Part shown: one piece after another, positions 1-8,734 of the stretch
Layout: each line of letters opens with the position of its first letter
How positions within the stretch are numbered: position 1 is the first letter of the stretch
Assembly (NCBI RefSeq): GCF_009931695.1
Contig: NZ_CP048000.1
Coordinates: 3,117,501-3,181,500, forward strand
Direction of reading: 5' to 3'
Origin: Anaerocolumna sedimenticola
GTDB taxonomy: Bacteria; Bacillota; Clostridia; Lachnospirales; Lachnospiraceae
DNA: 64,000 nt
Notes under the pieces: model-generated
Told to the model about the DNA's origin: nothing
The model's database searches: none
The model's input: only the letters and a program-made list of their open reading frames with translations
Made by a program: the position numbers and the translations under genes

Positions 1-1
1 A

Positions 2-1591
2 AAAAATGCCGGTAATATTATTATGAAAAATTTAATGGACTTTTGTTTAGGTACACCTATTTACTGGTTGTTAGGTTTCGGTATTATGTTTGGCGGAAGC
101 AGCGCTTTAATCGGTGGTTTTGACCCTATGGTAAAAGGAGATTATTCCTCCATTTTACCATCCGGTGTCCCACCTATGGCATTTTTAATTTTCCAGACAG
201 TATTCTGTGCAACGGCTGCAACCATTGTATCCGGTGCTATGGCTGAAAGAACGAGGTTTTCAGCTTATTGTATCTATAGTATGGTGATCAGTGCTATAAT
301 TTACCCGGTTTCCGGTCATTGGATCTGGGGCGGCGGCTGGCTGGCTCAATTAGGATTTCATGATTTTGCCGGTTCTACCGCAGTTCATATGGTTGGAGGC
401 ATAGCAGCTTTTATTGGTGCTAAAATCTTAGGACCTAGAATCGGAAAGTATGATAAAAAGGGAAAATCAAAAGCAATTCCCGGTCACAGCTTAACACTTG
501 GAGCTTTAGGTGTATTTATTTTATGGTTCTGTTGGTTTGGTTTTAACGGCGGTTCAACCGTATCCGCCACCGGTGATGATGTTTTAGCTTCCATGGGCAA
601 TATATTTGTTACTACCAACATGGCAGCAGCGGTGGCAACAATTACAGTAATGTGCATCACCTGGATTCGTTATAAAAAGCCGGATGTATCCATGACTCTA
701 AACGGTTCTCTTGCAGGTTTAGTTGCTATTACTGCAGGCTGTGATTTAGTAACACCATTTGGGGCGGCTCTTATCGGAATGATCGCCGGATTTATTGTCG
801 TATTTGGTATTGAATTTATTGATCAGAAATTAAAAATTGATGATCCGGTTGGTGCAGTCGGTGTTCATGGTTTATGCGGTGCTTCCGGTACGATAATGGT
901 CGGTTTATTTGCACAGGAAGACGGTTTGTTTTATGGCGGCGGAGTATCCTTATTATTAACACAAATCCTTGGTGTTGTTGCTGTTATTGCTTGGGTTACA
1001 GTAGCAATTACAATTACTTTCCAGATAATTAAACATACAATTGGACTCCGGGTATCCAAAGAAGAAGAAATTATGGGGCTTGATGTAAAAGAACATGGTT
1101 TAGCAAGCGCATATGCTGACTTTATGCCTACAGTAGATGTAATTTCCGAATTTCAGAGAGTACCGGCTGCTGTATCAGCTGAACAGGCTATTCCCGTATC
1201 TAAGGTCGGATATACTGATTCCAATCCAGACGGAAGTAAGCTTACAAGCATTGTAATTATTGCAAAACAAAGTAAATTTGAAACCCTGAAACAAGCCATG
1301 AATACCATTGGTGTAACAGGTATGACTGTTACCAATGTGCTTGGATGCGGTATACAAAAAGGTGCAACCGAATATTACCGTGGTGTTCCTTTGGAAATGA
1401 ATCTTCTGCCAAAAGTCAAGGTGGAAATTACCGTATGCAAAGTTCCGGTTGATCTTGTCATCCATGAAGCAAAAAAAGCCCTGTATACCGGAAATATCGG
1501 TGACGGTAAAATATTTGTATATGATGTTGAAAACGTTGTTAAAGTACGTACCGGCGAATCAGGTTGTGCTGCTTTGCAGGATGAAGATTAA
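2..1591 (+). CDS. amtB: Ammonium transporter AmtB fused to a C-terminal PII domain (5' end missing)
   Basis: Ammonium/ammonia channel of the cytoplasmic membrane fused to a PII nitrogen sensor. The reading frame is open to the left edge: before the ATG at 23 it reads K-N-A-G-N-I-I, the usual Amt sequence before an internal methionine, so ATG 23 is not the start and the gene begins outside the window. The visible part is an Amt membrane domain up to about residue 370 (counted from the ATG at 23), then a PII domain at about 405-520 with the GDGKIFV motif. In the T-loop the position of uridylylated Tyr51 of E. coli GlnB is Leu (R-G-V-P-L), so control by uridylylation is unlikely. Amt-PII fusions are known; here the PII part probably gates the channel in cis. 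It lies just upstream of the nif cluster. Identity is sure; the regulatory role is inferred. Confidence 0.95.
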   Translation, partial: KNAGNIIMKNLMDFCLGTPIYWLLGFGIMFGGSSALIGGFDPMVKGDYSSILPSGVPPMAFLIFQTVFCATAATIVSGAMAERTRFSAYCIYSMVISAIIYPVSGHWIWGGGWLAQLGFHDFAGSTAVHMVGGIAAFIGAKILGPRIGKYDKKGKSKAIPGHSLTLGALGVFILWFCWFGFNGGSTVSATGDDVLASMGNIFVTTNMAAAVATITVMCITWIRYKKPDVSMTLNGSLAGLVAITAGCDLVTPFGAALIGMIAGFIVVFGIEFIDQKLKIDDPVGAVGVHGLCGASGTIMVGLFAQEDGLFYGGGVSLLLTQILGVVAVIAWVTVAITITFQIIKHTIGLRVSKEEEIMGLDVKEHGLASAYADFMPTVDVISEFQRVPAAVSAEQAIPVSKVGYTDSNPDGSKLTSIVIIAKQSKFETLKQAMNTIGVTGMTVTNVLGCGIQKGATEYYRGVPLEMNLLPKVKVEITVCKVPVDLVIHEAKKALYTGNIGDGKIFVYDVENVVKVRTGESGCAALQDED

Positions 1592-1608
1592 TATTTTTGA
1601 TTATTACT

Positions 1609-1665
1609 AAATAAGTGTTGATATGGAACTATTTTAATTAGTTTTCTATTAACACTTATTTTTTA
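1609..1665 (+). terminator. Rho-independent terminator after amtB
   Basis: Stem AATAAGTGTT (1610-1619) pairs with AACACTTATT (1651-1660) and is followed by a T run. It lies 18 bases after the amtB stop codon. Confidence 0.75.
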
Positions 1666-1819
1666 TAGCCTATACAGCATATCCGTTTTTTAACTAATAT
1701 CCGGCGTGAAAAATGCAGGAAGGAATTTTTGCTAATGTATGTATATCTGGTAAGTCATATTGGTATAATATTCCAGGGAAAGTACCATAATTATTATTTC
1801 TAAGATTGCGAATAATTTT

Positions 1820-1965
1820 GGATAGTGGTGGGTTTGGGAATAACTTGTTTCAGTCGGAGTTCAAGCTCCGACTGAAATGCCTGCGCAGCAGGCATAAGGT
1901 TATGAGCAAGTATCGTAGCGGATTACGAATATCCGCTTTGATTGTTATTTTTATAATGTCTGTTA
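1820..1965 (+). repeat. Dispersed hairpin repeat family A, copy 1
   Basis: About 140 bases with three successive inverted repeats: CAGTCGGAG/CTCCGACTG, TGCCTGC/GCAGGCA and AGCGGAT/ATCCGCT. The same order of blocks (GGTTT..GG, CTTGTTTCAGTCGGA, AATGCCTGC..GCAGG, ATAAGG, AGCGGA, TATCC.CTTTG) recurs at 19787-19900 on the opposite strand and, more diverged, at 7170-7296. It lies between genes and has no coding potential. Confidence 0.75.
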
Positions 1966-2092
1966 ATTTGAATATTTCCATAAAATATTTATGACACCCG
2001 AAAGATAATTTTAAAATAGTTATTTATTATATTAAAAAAATACTGGTTAATAGTTAATATTGCGCAAAAATCCTCATTATTGAGAAAAATTA

Positions 2093-2121
2093 TTGACAAT
2101 TCGGTGTATTGAATAATTATT
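2093..2121 (+). promoter_or_regulatory. Predicted sigma-A-type promoter of the nif operon
   Basis: A perfect -35 box TTGACA (2093-2098) is followed after 17 bases by ATTATT (2116-2121), a weak -10. Transcription would start near 2128 and give a leader of about 230 bases before nifH. No -24/-12 (sigma-54) element was recognised. Confidence 0.5.
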
Positions 2122-2143
2122 TCCGGGATGCTAGAATCTTACC

Positions 2144-2208
2144 TATAGAAATTGCATGCAGTCTATTTGACACAGGCGTCATTACTTTTTAAGTAATGGC
2201 GCTTTTTT
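2144..2208 (+). terminator. Leader terminator/attenuator upstream of nifH
   Basis: A terminator lies between the nif promoter and nifH: GCGTCATTAC (2177-2186) pairs with GTAATGGCGC (2193-2202; one G.T pair) and is followed by TTTTTT. Two competing upstream structures are visible: ATAGA/TCTAT (2145-2149 with 2162-2166), and a four-pair hairpin TGAC-ACAGGC-GTCA (2168-2181) that uses the left arm of the terminator. The six-base loop has A at position 1 and G at position 4, as in ANTAR-protein target RNAs, but no canonical partner hairpin was found. Conditional termination is therefore plausible; the trans-acting factor is unknown. Confidence 0.55.
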
Positions 2209-2327
2209 CGTGAAAGCAAAAGGAGTATTAGCAAGCTTGCTTGTTTAATACGAGTGTACACACCAACCTTAAGATACTCACAAAAGTGCGTAATTAGGGA
2301 AATGTTTTAATTTTGTTTATTGATTAG

Positions 2328-3179
<852 letters not shown>

Positions 3180-3202
3180 ATTAAAATATTGGAGGTAGAT
3201 TT

Positions 3203-3529
3203 ATGTTATTAGTGAGAGCAATCATCAGACCGGAAAAAGTCGGAACCGTTTTATCAGAATTATTGGCAGCAGGTTATCCGGCTGTAACAAAAATGGATGT
3301 TTATGGACGCGGTAAACAAAAAGGAGTTAAAGTTGGTGAAGTTTTTTATGATGAAATCCCTAAAGAAATGCTATTAATGGTTGTTGAGGATGCAGATAAA
3401 GATGATGTAGTTAAGCTAATTATGAGGTATGCCCGAACCGGAGAAAACGGACATTTTGGAGATGGCAGGATATTCGTAAGCCCGGTAGAAGAAGCTTATA
3501 CCATCAGTACAAAGACAAAAGGTCTATAA
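3203..3529 (+). CDS. nifI1: PII-family nitrogenase regulator NifI1
   Basis: A 108-residue PII-like protein between nifH and nifD, the position of nifI1 in methanogens and anaerobic bacteria. PII features are the N-terminal beta strand (L-V-R-A-I-I-R-P-E-K), a T-loop region around residues 35-55 with G-R-G-K-Q-K-G, and the C-terminal G-D-G-R-I-F-V motif. In characterised anaerobes NifI1 and NifI2 form a hetero-oligomer that binds the MoFe protein and blocks electron transfer when ammonium is present; 2-oxoglutarate and ATP relieve this. A GGAGG site precedes the ATG. It is 23 bases from nifH and clearly in the same transcript. Confidence 0.95.
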   Translation: MLLVRAIIRPEKVGTVLSELLAAGYPAVTKMDVYGRGKQKGVKVGEVFYDEIPKEMLLMVVEDADKDDVVKLIMRYARTGENGHFGDGRIFVSPVEEAYTISTKTKGL

Positions 3530-3607
3530 GGAAGCTTAAGCTTAGATTATTTCAACTATAAAAGGGATTGTTCCATCATAAGCCAAATATCCAGAAAAGA
3601 GGTTCAT

Positions 3608-3991
3608 ATGAAAGAAGTAATGGCAATCGTAAGACAGAATAAAGTCAATGTGACCAAGGAGGCCCTGGCAGAAGCAGGTATCCCGGCTTTTACCTGCAGA
3701 AAGGTATTAGGCAGAGGAAAAAAACTGATTGACATGACATTATTACGCTCCATAGTAGATTCCGGAGAGGTTCCTGCAACTCCTGCAGGGGAATATTTAT
3801 CCGAAATGAACCGGTTAATTTCTAAAAGGGTTTTTACCATGATTGTTGAGGATAATGACGTAGAAAAGGCAGTAAATACAATTATGGATGTTAATTCTAC
3901 CGGAAATCCCGGAGACGGTAAAATATTTGTTCTTCCGATTTATGAAAATTACCGGGTGCGTAACGGAGAGAGAACAACGGAGGCATATTAA
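3608..3991 (+). CDS. nifI2: PII-family nitrogenase regulator NifI2
   Basis: A 127-residue PII-like protein, longer than NifI1 mainly through an extended T-loop region (about residues 37-75), as is usual for NifI2. It keeps the C-terminal motif G-D-G-K-I-F-V (about residues 105-111). It is the partner of NifI1 in ammonium switch-off of nitrogenase. The gap to nifI1 is 78 bases and contains a small palindrome (AAGCTTAAGCTT). nifD follows after 14 bases with its own AGGAGG site, so all are probably co-transcribed. Confidence 0.95.
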   Translation: MKEVMAIVRQNKVNVTKEALAEAGIPAFTCRKVLGRGKKLIDMTLLRSIVDSGEVPATPAGEYLSEMNRLISKRVFTMIVEDNDVEKAVNTIMDVNSTGNPGDGKIFVLPIYENYRVRNGERTTEAY

Positions 3992-4005
3992 CAGGAGGTG
4001 TAAAT

Positions 4006-5601
4006 ATGAGCGTAATGGAAAAGGTACTTGACCAGTACAACTCAAGAGTATATAAAAATCGAAAAGAGCATATGGTTACCGTTAACCGGAATGAAAAAAA
4101 TGAAATTGCAGCGAATGTCCGTACCATACCCGGTATCATAACACAGAGAGGATGCTGTTATGCAGGCTGTAAGGGTGTTGTTCTCGGACCGATTAAAGAT
4201 GCATTTATCATAACACACGGTCCCATTGGCTGTGCATTTTATTCCTGGGGTACCAGAAGACATAAAGCCAAGAAAGAAGATGGAGTTGATAATTACCTGC
4301 ATTATTGCTTTTCCACGGATATGCAGGAAGCAGACATCGTATTCGGCGGTGAAAAGAAGTTAAAAAAGGCCATTGAGGAAGCAATGGATTTATTTCATCC
4401 CTCCACTATCATGATCTGTTCCACCTGTCCTGTCGGCCTTATCGGTGATGACATCCATGCGGTAGCAAAATGGGCGGAACAGGAATACAAAATCAAATGT
4501 ATTGCTTTCAGCTGTGAGGGATATAAAGGGGTCAGCCAGTCGGCAGGACATCATATTGCCAACAACCAGTTAGTCAGATATGTCATTGGGGAAGGCGATC
4601 GGGAAATCAAAACAAAATTTGCCGTTAATATCTTAGGTGAATATAATATCGGCGGTGACGGCTGGGAAACCGAACGGTTATTAAAGCGCATCGGTTATGA
4701 AGTGGTATCAACTTTTACCGGTGACAGCAGTATGGATGATTTAAAAAATGCACATAAAGCAAACTTAAGCCTGGTGCAGTGCCACAGGTCCATCAACTAT
4801 ATCGCTGAATTAATTGAGACAAAGTATGGAATTCCCTGGATGAAAGTAAACTTTATCGGAGTGGAGGGAACCATAGAAACCCTTAAGAATATAGCCAGAT
4901 ATTTTAATGATCCTGAACTTATGGCCAGAACGGAAGCTGTTATCGCAGATGAATTGGATTTAATTGAAGAAGACATGGCATATTATAAATCCAAATTAAA
5001 GGGTAAAACGGCGGCTATTTATGTCGGCGGTTCCAGAGCGCATCATTACCAATTCCTTTTAGATGATCTTGGAGTGCATACCATACTTGCAGGCTATGAA
5101 TTCGGTCACCGAGAAGAATATGAGGGAAGAGAAGTCATTCCATTTGTAAAACCCGATGCAGACAGTAAAAATATTGAATCCATTACCGTACAGCCAGACC
5201 CTGAAAAATACCATGTTTACTTATCAGAGGAGGATATAAACCGTCTAAAAGAAGAAAAGCTCCTTGATTATTACGGTGGTATGGTAAAGGACATGAATGA
5301 CGGAACTTATATGGTTGATGATTTAAACCATTTTGAAACGGAGGAGTTTTTAAAACTATTAAAGCCGGATATTTTCTTCTCCGGTATTAAGGATAAATTT
5401 GTTGCACAAAAAGGCGGTACCTTATCCAGACAGCTCCATTCCTATGATTACAGCGGACCGTATTCGTGCTTTCGAGGAGCCGTTAATTTTGCAAGAGACA
5501 TCACCATGGGCATTTATACCCCGGCTTGGAGTTATGTAAAAACACCCTGGAAATCAGCTCCAATCCTTGAGGGAACGATAGGAGGCGGTAAAGCATGCTA
5601 G
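4006..5601 (+). CDS. nifD: Nitrogenase molybdenum-iron protein alpha chain
   Basis: Alpha subunit of dinitrogenase, carrying FeMo-cofactor. At 531 residues it is the long clostridial form, with an insertion of about 50 residues near 380-430 relative to Azotobacter. P-cluster ligands: Cys50 (Q-R-G-C-C), Cys76 (H-G-P-I-G-C) and Cys141 (S-T-C-P). FeMo-cofactor ligands: Cys259 (L-V-Q-C-H-R-S) and His478 (L-H-S-Y-D-Y-S-G-P-Y). Active-site Gln178 and His182 (S-Q-S-A-G-H-H) match Gln191/His195 of Azotobacter. All key residues are intact, so this is a functional molybdenum-type enzyme. It overlaps nifK by seven bases (ATGCTAG), indicating translational coupling. Confidence 0.99.
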   Translation: MSVMEKVLDQYNSRVYKNRKEHMVTVNRNEKNEIAANVRTIPGIITQRGCCYAGCKGVVLGPIKDAFIITHGPIGCAFYSWGTRRHKAKKEDGVDNYLHYCFSTDMQEADIVFGGEKKLKKAIEEAMDLFHPSTIMICSTCPVGLIGDDIHAVAKWAEQEYKIKCIAFSCEGYKGVSQSAGHHIANNQLVRYVIGEGDREIKTKFAVNILGEYNIGGDGWETERLLKRIGYEVVSTFTGDSSMDDLKNAHKANLSLVQCHRSINYIAELIETKYGIPWMKVNFIGVEGTIETLKNIARYFNDPELMARTEAVIADELDLIEEDMAYYKSKLKGKTAAIYVGGSRAHHYQFLLDDLGVHTILAGYEFGHREEYEGREVIPFVKPDADSKNIESITVQPDPEKYHVYLSEEDINRLKEEKLLDYYGGMVKDMNDGTYMVDDLNHFETEEFLKLLKPDIFFSGIKDKFVAQKGGTLSRQLHSYDYSGPYSCFRGAVNFARDITMGIYTPAWSYVKTPWKSAPILEGTIGGGKAC

Positions 5602-6959
5602 ATTATACAAAGAAAGAACAATATGACAGAAGTGCACTAAGAGTTAATCCTGCCAAGACCTGTCAGCCGGTAGGTGCAATGTATGCTGCATTGGGAGTAC
5701 ATGAATGTATGCCTCACAGCCACGGTTCACAAGGCTGCTGCGCATTCCACAGAATGTTTTTGACCAGGCATTTTAAAGATCCGGCTATGGCTTCCTCCAG
5801 TTCTTTCACGGAGGGTGCATCCGTATTCGGCGGAGGAAGTAATTTAAAAACAGCTGCAAAAAATATTTTTGATATTTATAATCCTAAAATTATCGCAGTG
5901 CATACCACATGCTTGTCAGAAACCATCGGTGATGACTTAAATGCTCTCATTCAGGGAATCGATATCCCTGACGGCAAATATATGGTGCACACCAATACCC
6001 CAAGTTACAAAGGGTCTCATGTTACCGGTTTTTCCAATATGGTTGCAAGTTTTATAAATTACCTGTCCGTATCCTCAGGAGCAAAAAACGGTAAATTAGC
6101 TATGATTCCGGGATTTGTTAACCCAGGTGATATGAGGGAAATGAAACGTCTTACGAAAGCAATGGGAATTTCTTATACCATGCTTCCTGACACCAGCGGT
6201 GTTATGGATAGCCCCATGACCGGTAAATTTGAGATGTATCCCCAAGGCGGTACTACCGTAGAAGAAATCATTGGACTTGGAGATTCAAAACTTACCTTGG
6301 CAATCGGTAAATTTGCCAGCGAGGCCGGTGCGGAAGCGCTGGAAAAGAAATGCAAAGTTCCTTATAAAACACTGCCAATGCCTATCGGAATCGGTAATAC
6401 GGATAAATTTATCATGGAACTGCAGAGTTTTACCAAAGACGAAGTACCTTATTCCATTGAAGAGGAACGTGGACAATTAGTAGATATTTTAATTGATATC
6501 CATCCCTATACTTACAACAAGAAAGCAGCTATCTTTGGTGACCCGGATACGGTACTTGGTATCGCGGAATTTGCAATGGAAATGGGAATGATACCGAAAT
6601 ATCTGGTAACAGGAACTCCGGGTGAGGCTTTTGAAACAGCGGCGGAAGAGTTATTTACTAAATTCGGTTTGTCGGGCTGCAAAGCAAAAGCCGCAGGAGA
6701 TTTATATGAACTGCATCAATGGATGAAAGAAGAAAGAGTAGATTTACTAATTGGCGGTACCCACGGTAAATACATTGCCAGGGCAGAGGACATTCCGTTT
6801 GTCAGAGCCGGCTTCCCAATTATTGACCGTTATATCCATTCTTATATGCCCTTAGTAGGTTATAAAGGCGGTATGAGATTAGCAGAATTAATTACCAATG
6901 CCTTGATGGACAGACAGGATAGGGATAGTACGGAAGAAGATTTTGAAATGGTCATGTAA
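5595..6959 (+). CDS. nifK: Nitrogenase molybdenum-iron protein beta chain
   Basis: Beta subunit of dinitrogenase. The 454-residue protein lacks the N-terminal extension of Azotobacter NifK, as in Clostridium pasteurianum. P-cluster ligands are Cys23 (K-T-C-Q-P-V-G-A), Cys48 (G-S-Q-G-C-C-A), Cys106 (T-T-C-L-S-E) and Ser137 (N-T-P-S-Y), matching Cys70, Cys95, Cys153 and Ser188 of Azotobacter. The start codon lies inside the end of nifD. A 360-base gap follows before nifE. Confidence 0.99.
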   Translation: MLDYTKKEQYDRSALRVNPAKTCQPVGAMYAALGVHECMPHSHGSQGCCAFHRMFLTRHFKDPAMASSSSFTEGASVFGGGSNLKTAAKNIFDIYNPKIIAVHTTCLSETIGDDLNALIQGIDIPDGKYMVHTNTPSYKGSHVTGFSNMVASFINYLSVSSGAKNGKLAMIPGFVNPGDMREMKRLTKAMGISYTMLPDTSGVMDSPMTGKFEMYPQGGTTVEEIIGLGDSKLTLAIGKFASEAGAEALEKKCKVPYKTLPMPIGIGNTDKFIMELQSFTKDEVPYSIEEERGQLVDILIDIHPYTYNKKAAIFGDPDTVLGIAEFAMEMGMIPKYLVTGTPGEAFETAAEELFTKFGLSGCKAKAAGDLYELHQWMKEERVDLLIGGTHGKYIARAEDIPFVRAGFPIIDRYIHSYMPLVGYKGGMRLAELITNALMDRQDRDSTEEDFEMVM

Positions 6960-7087
6960 AAGAACCGGTAAGATTTGAATGTTAAAATCCAATTGAATTT
7001 TAAATTACTAGAGTAAACTTATTCACTAAATCTACTCTGAATAGACTTAGGTATGGAGTTTAATAAAAAATATGGGTATTTCTATAT

Positions 7088-7127
7088 AATTCTCGCAGGA
7101 AGACAAATAAGTCATTTTGCGGGAATT
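7088..7127 (+). terminator. Hairpin between nifK and nifE, possible partial terminator
   Basis: AATTCTCGCA (7088-7097) pairs over all ten positions (one G.T) with TGCGGGAATT (7118-7127), with inner GAC/GTC pairing. The following bases are moderately T-rich but have no clean T run. Such a structure could lower nifE/N-B expression relative to nifHDK or mark an RNA processing site; this is inference. Confidence 0.4.
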
Positions 7128-7169
7128 ATGTGTTTTAATCTTAAGTTAAGTCCCCGCTTACAAAGCGTA

Positions 7170-7296
7170 AACAAAACCAATGGGATCGGGACTTACTTAT
7201 TTCTTCGGAGGTGGACTCCGTCTGAAATACCTTCGTAGAGTTAAAAAGATAGAGTCGCAGCGTATCGGACCAGCAAATATCCGCTTTGACTCAATA
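7170..7296 (+). repeat. Dispersed hairpin repeat family A, copy 2 (diverged)
   Basis: Blocks in the same order as copy 1: GGGACTTACTTATTTC, a CGGAG/CTCCG hairpin, CTGAAATACCTTCGTAG, GCAGCG.ATCGGA and AATATCCGCTTTGA. Similarity is clear by eye but weaker than between copies 1 and 3. It lies immediately upstream of nifE. Confidence 0.6.
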
Positions 7297-7319
7297 TATT
7301 ATGAAAGGAAATGTATCCT

Positions 7320-8663
7320 ATGGAAAAAACAAGTGTACTTGACGAGAGAAAAGATTTTATTCTGTATAAGCAGGACGGGTGTAACGGCAATGGAATGAAA
7401 TGTGATGCAAACAGTGTATCCGGTTCGGTCAGTCAAAGAGCTTGCGTCTATTGCGGAGCCAGGGTAGTGCTGAATCCTATCACAGATGCATTTCATATTG
7501 TGCATGGTCCGATCGGATGTGCCAGTTACACCTGGGATATCAGGGGGAGTTTATCCAGCGGGGAGGATTTATACCGGAACAGTTTTTCCACTGACTTAAG
7601 GGAACAGGATATCATATTCGGGGGAGAAAAAAAATTAACAGCTGCGATTGAAGAAATCGCCGAAAAATACCATCCGAAATTAATTTTTGTATATGCAACC
7701 TGTATTGTCGGGGTAATTGGTGATGATGTGGAAGCTGTCTGTAAGATGATGTCAAACAAATATAATATGTCAGTCATACCCGTTAAATCCCCCGGATTTT
7801 CCGGAAATAAATCTGTTGGATATAAGATGGCCTGTAACGCTATTATGGATTTAATTTCAAAACAGAAGCCGGCAGAGAAAAAAGGAGTTAATATACTGGG
7901 GGATTTTAATCTGGCAGGGGAAATGTGGATTATTAAGGATTATCTTAAGAAGATAGGGATTCCGGTGGTCGCTGCCTTTACCGGTGATTCCTGTTATGAA
8001 TCTTTGATGAAATCACCCAATGCAGAATTAAATATCGTCCAGTGTGCAGGCTCCAGTACCTATCTGGCTAACCGGATGGAAGAAGAGATGGGAATTCCAT
8101 ATATTAAAGTCAGCTTTTTTGGAATTGAGGATACCACAAGTTCGTTGATTCGAATAGCCGAAGCATTAAAGGATGAGGAAGCAAGGCGAAAAGCCATTCA
8201 ATTTACCGAAACTGAGACCAAAAAACTGGAAGACTTTTTATCCAAATACCGCAGAAATCTGGAGGGCAAAAAAGCAGCTATCTATGTAGGCGGTGGATTT
8301 AAAGCAATTTCCCTGATTCGTCAGTTTAAGTCATTGGGGTTGGAGACGGTTGTGGTAGGGACCCAAACCGGTAAAAAAGATGATTATGAAGTGATAGAAA
8401 GTCTGGTAAATAAAGACACTGTGATTTTGGATGATACCAATCCGGCGGAATTAGAAAAATTCATGAAAGAAAAAGGTGCCGATATTTTAGTCGGAGGAGT
8501 AAAGGAAAGGCCGTTAGCTTACAAGCTTGGAATTGCCTTTTGCGACCATAATCATGAAAGAAAGCATCCTTTATGCGGCTTTGACGGTGTTATTAATTTT
8601 ACCAAAGAAATTAATATGAGTATAAATAATCCGGTATGGAAATATTTACAAGAAGTTTTGTGA
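7320..8663 (+). CDS. nifE: FeMo-cofactor scaffold protein NifE
   Basis: NifD paralogue that forms the NifEN scaffold on which the NifB cofactor is matured to FeMo-cofactor. It has the NifD-like N-terminal motifs (S-Q-R-A-C-V-Y-C-G-A, H-G-P-I-G-C-A-S-Y, Y-A-T-C-I-V-G-V-I-G-D-D) and the V-G-G core repeats. The start at 7320 is preferred over the ATG at 7311, because the GAAAGGAA site (7303-7310) directly abuts 7311 but is nine bases from 7320; the protein is then 447 residues. Its partner NifN is the N-terminal part of the next gene. Confidence 0.95.
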   Translation: MEKTSVLDERKDFILYKQDGCNGNGMKCDANSVSGSVSQRACVYCGARVVLNPITDAFHIVHGPIGCASYTWDIRGSLSSGEDLYRNSFSTDLREQDIIFGGEKKLTAAIEEIAEKYHPKLIFVYATCIVGVIGDDVEAVCKMMSNKYNMSVIPVKSPGFSGNKSVGYKMACNAIMDLISKQKPAEKKGVNILGDFNLAGEMWIIKDYLKKIGIPVVAAFTGDSCYESLMKSPNAELNIVQCAGSSTYLANRMEEEMGIPYIKVSFFGIEDTTSSLIRIAEALKDEEARRKAIQFTETETKKLEDFLSKYRRNLEGKKAAIYVGGGFKAISLIRQFKSLGLETVVVGTQTGKKDDYEVIESLVNKDTVILDDTNPAELEKFMKEKGADILVGGVKERPLAYKLGIAFCDHNHERKHPLCGFDGVINFTKEINMSINNPVWKYLQEVL

Positions 8664-8734
8664 GAGTACATTACATCGGTTCTTTTTAGTTTAAGCAGAG
8701 TCAGGATCTTTGATTATGCGGAAAAGAGGTTGGT

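Larger units (their letters stand above)
6960..7319. other. Intergenic region between nifK and nifE
   Basis: About 360 bases without a credible gene. It holds a strong hairpin at 7088-7127 and a diverged copy of repeat family A. Open frames here (7053-7238, 7180-7398) lack ribosome binding sites and coincide with the repeat. Confidence 0.7.

Noticed and set aside
1806-1994. Open frame of 62 codons before nifH
   Set aside because: It lies inside repeat A copy 1, has no ribosome site and its translation looks random.
7053-7398. Two open frames between nifK and nifE
   Set aside because: They coincide with repeat A copy 2 and a hairpin, lack ribosome sites, and one runs into nifE in the wrong frame.
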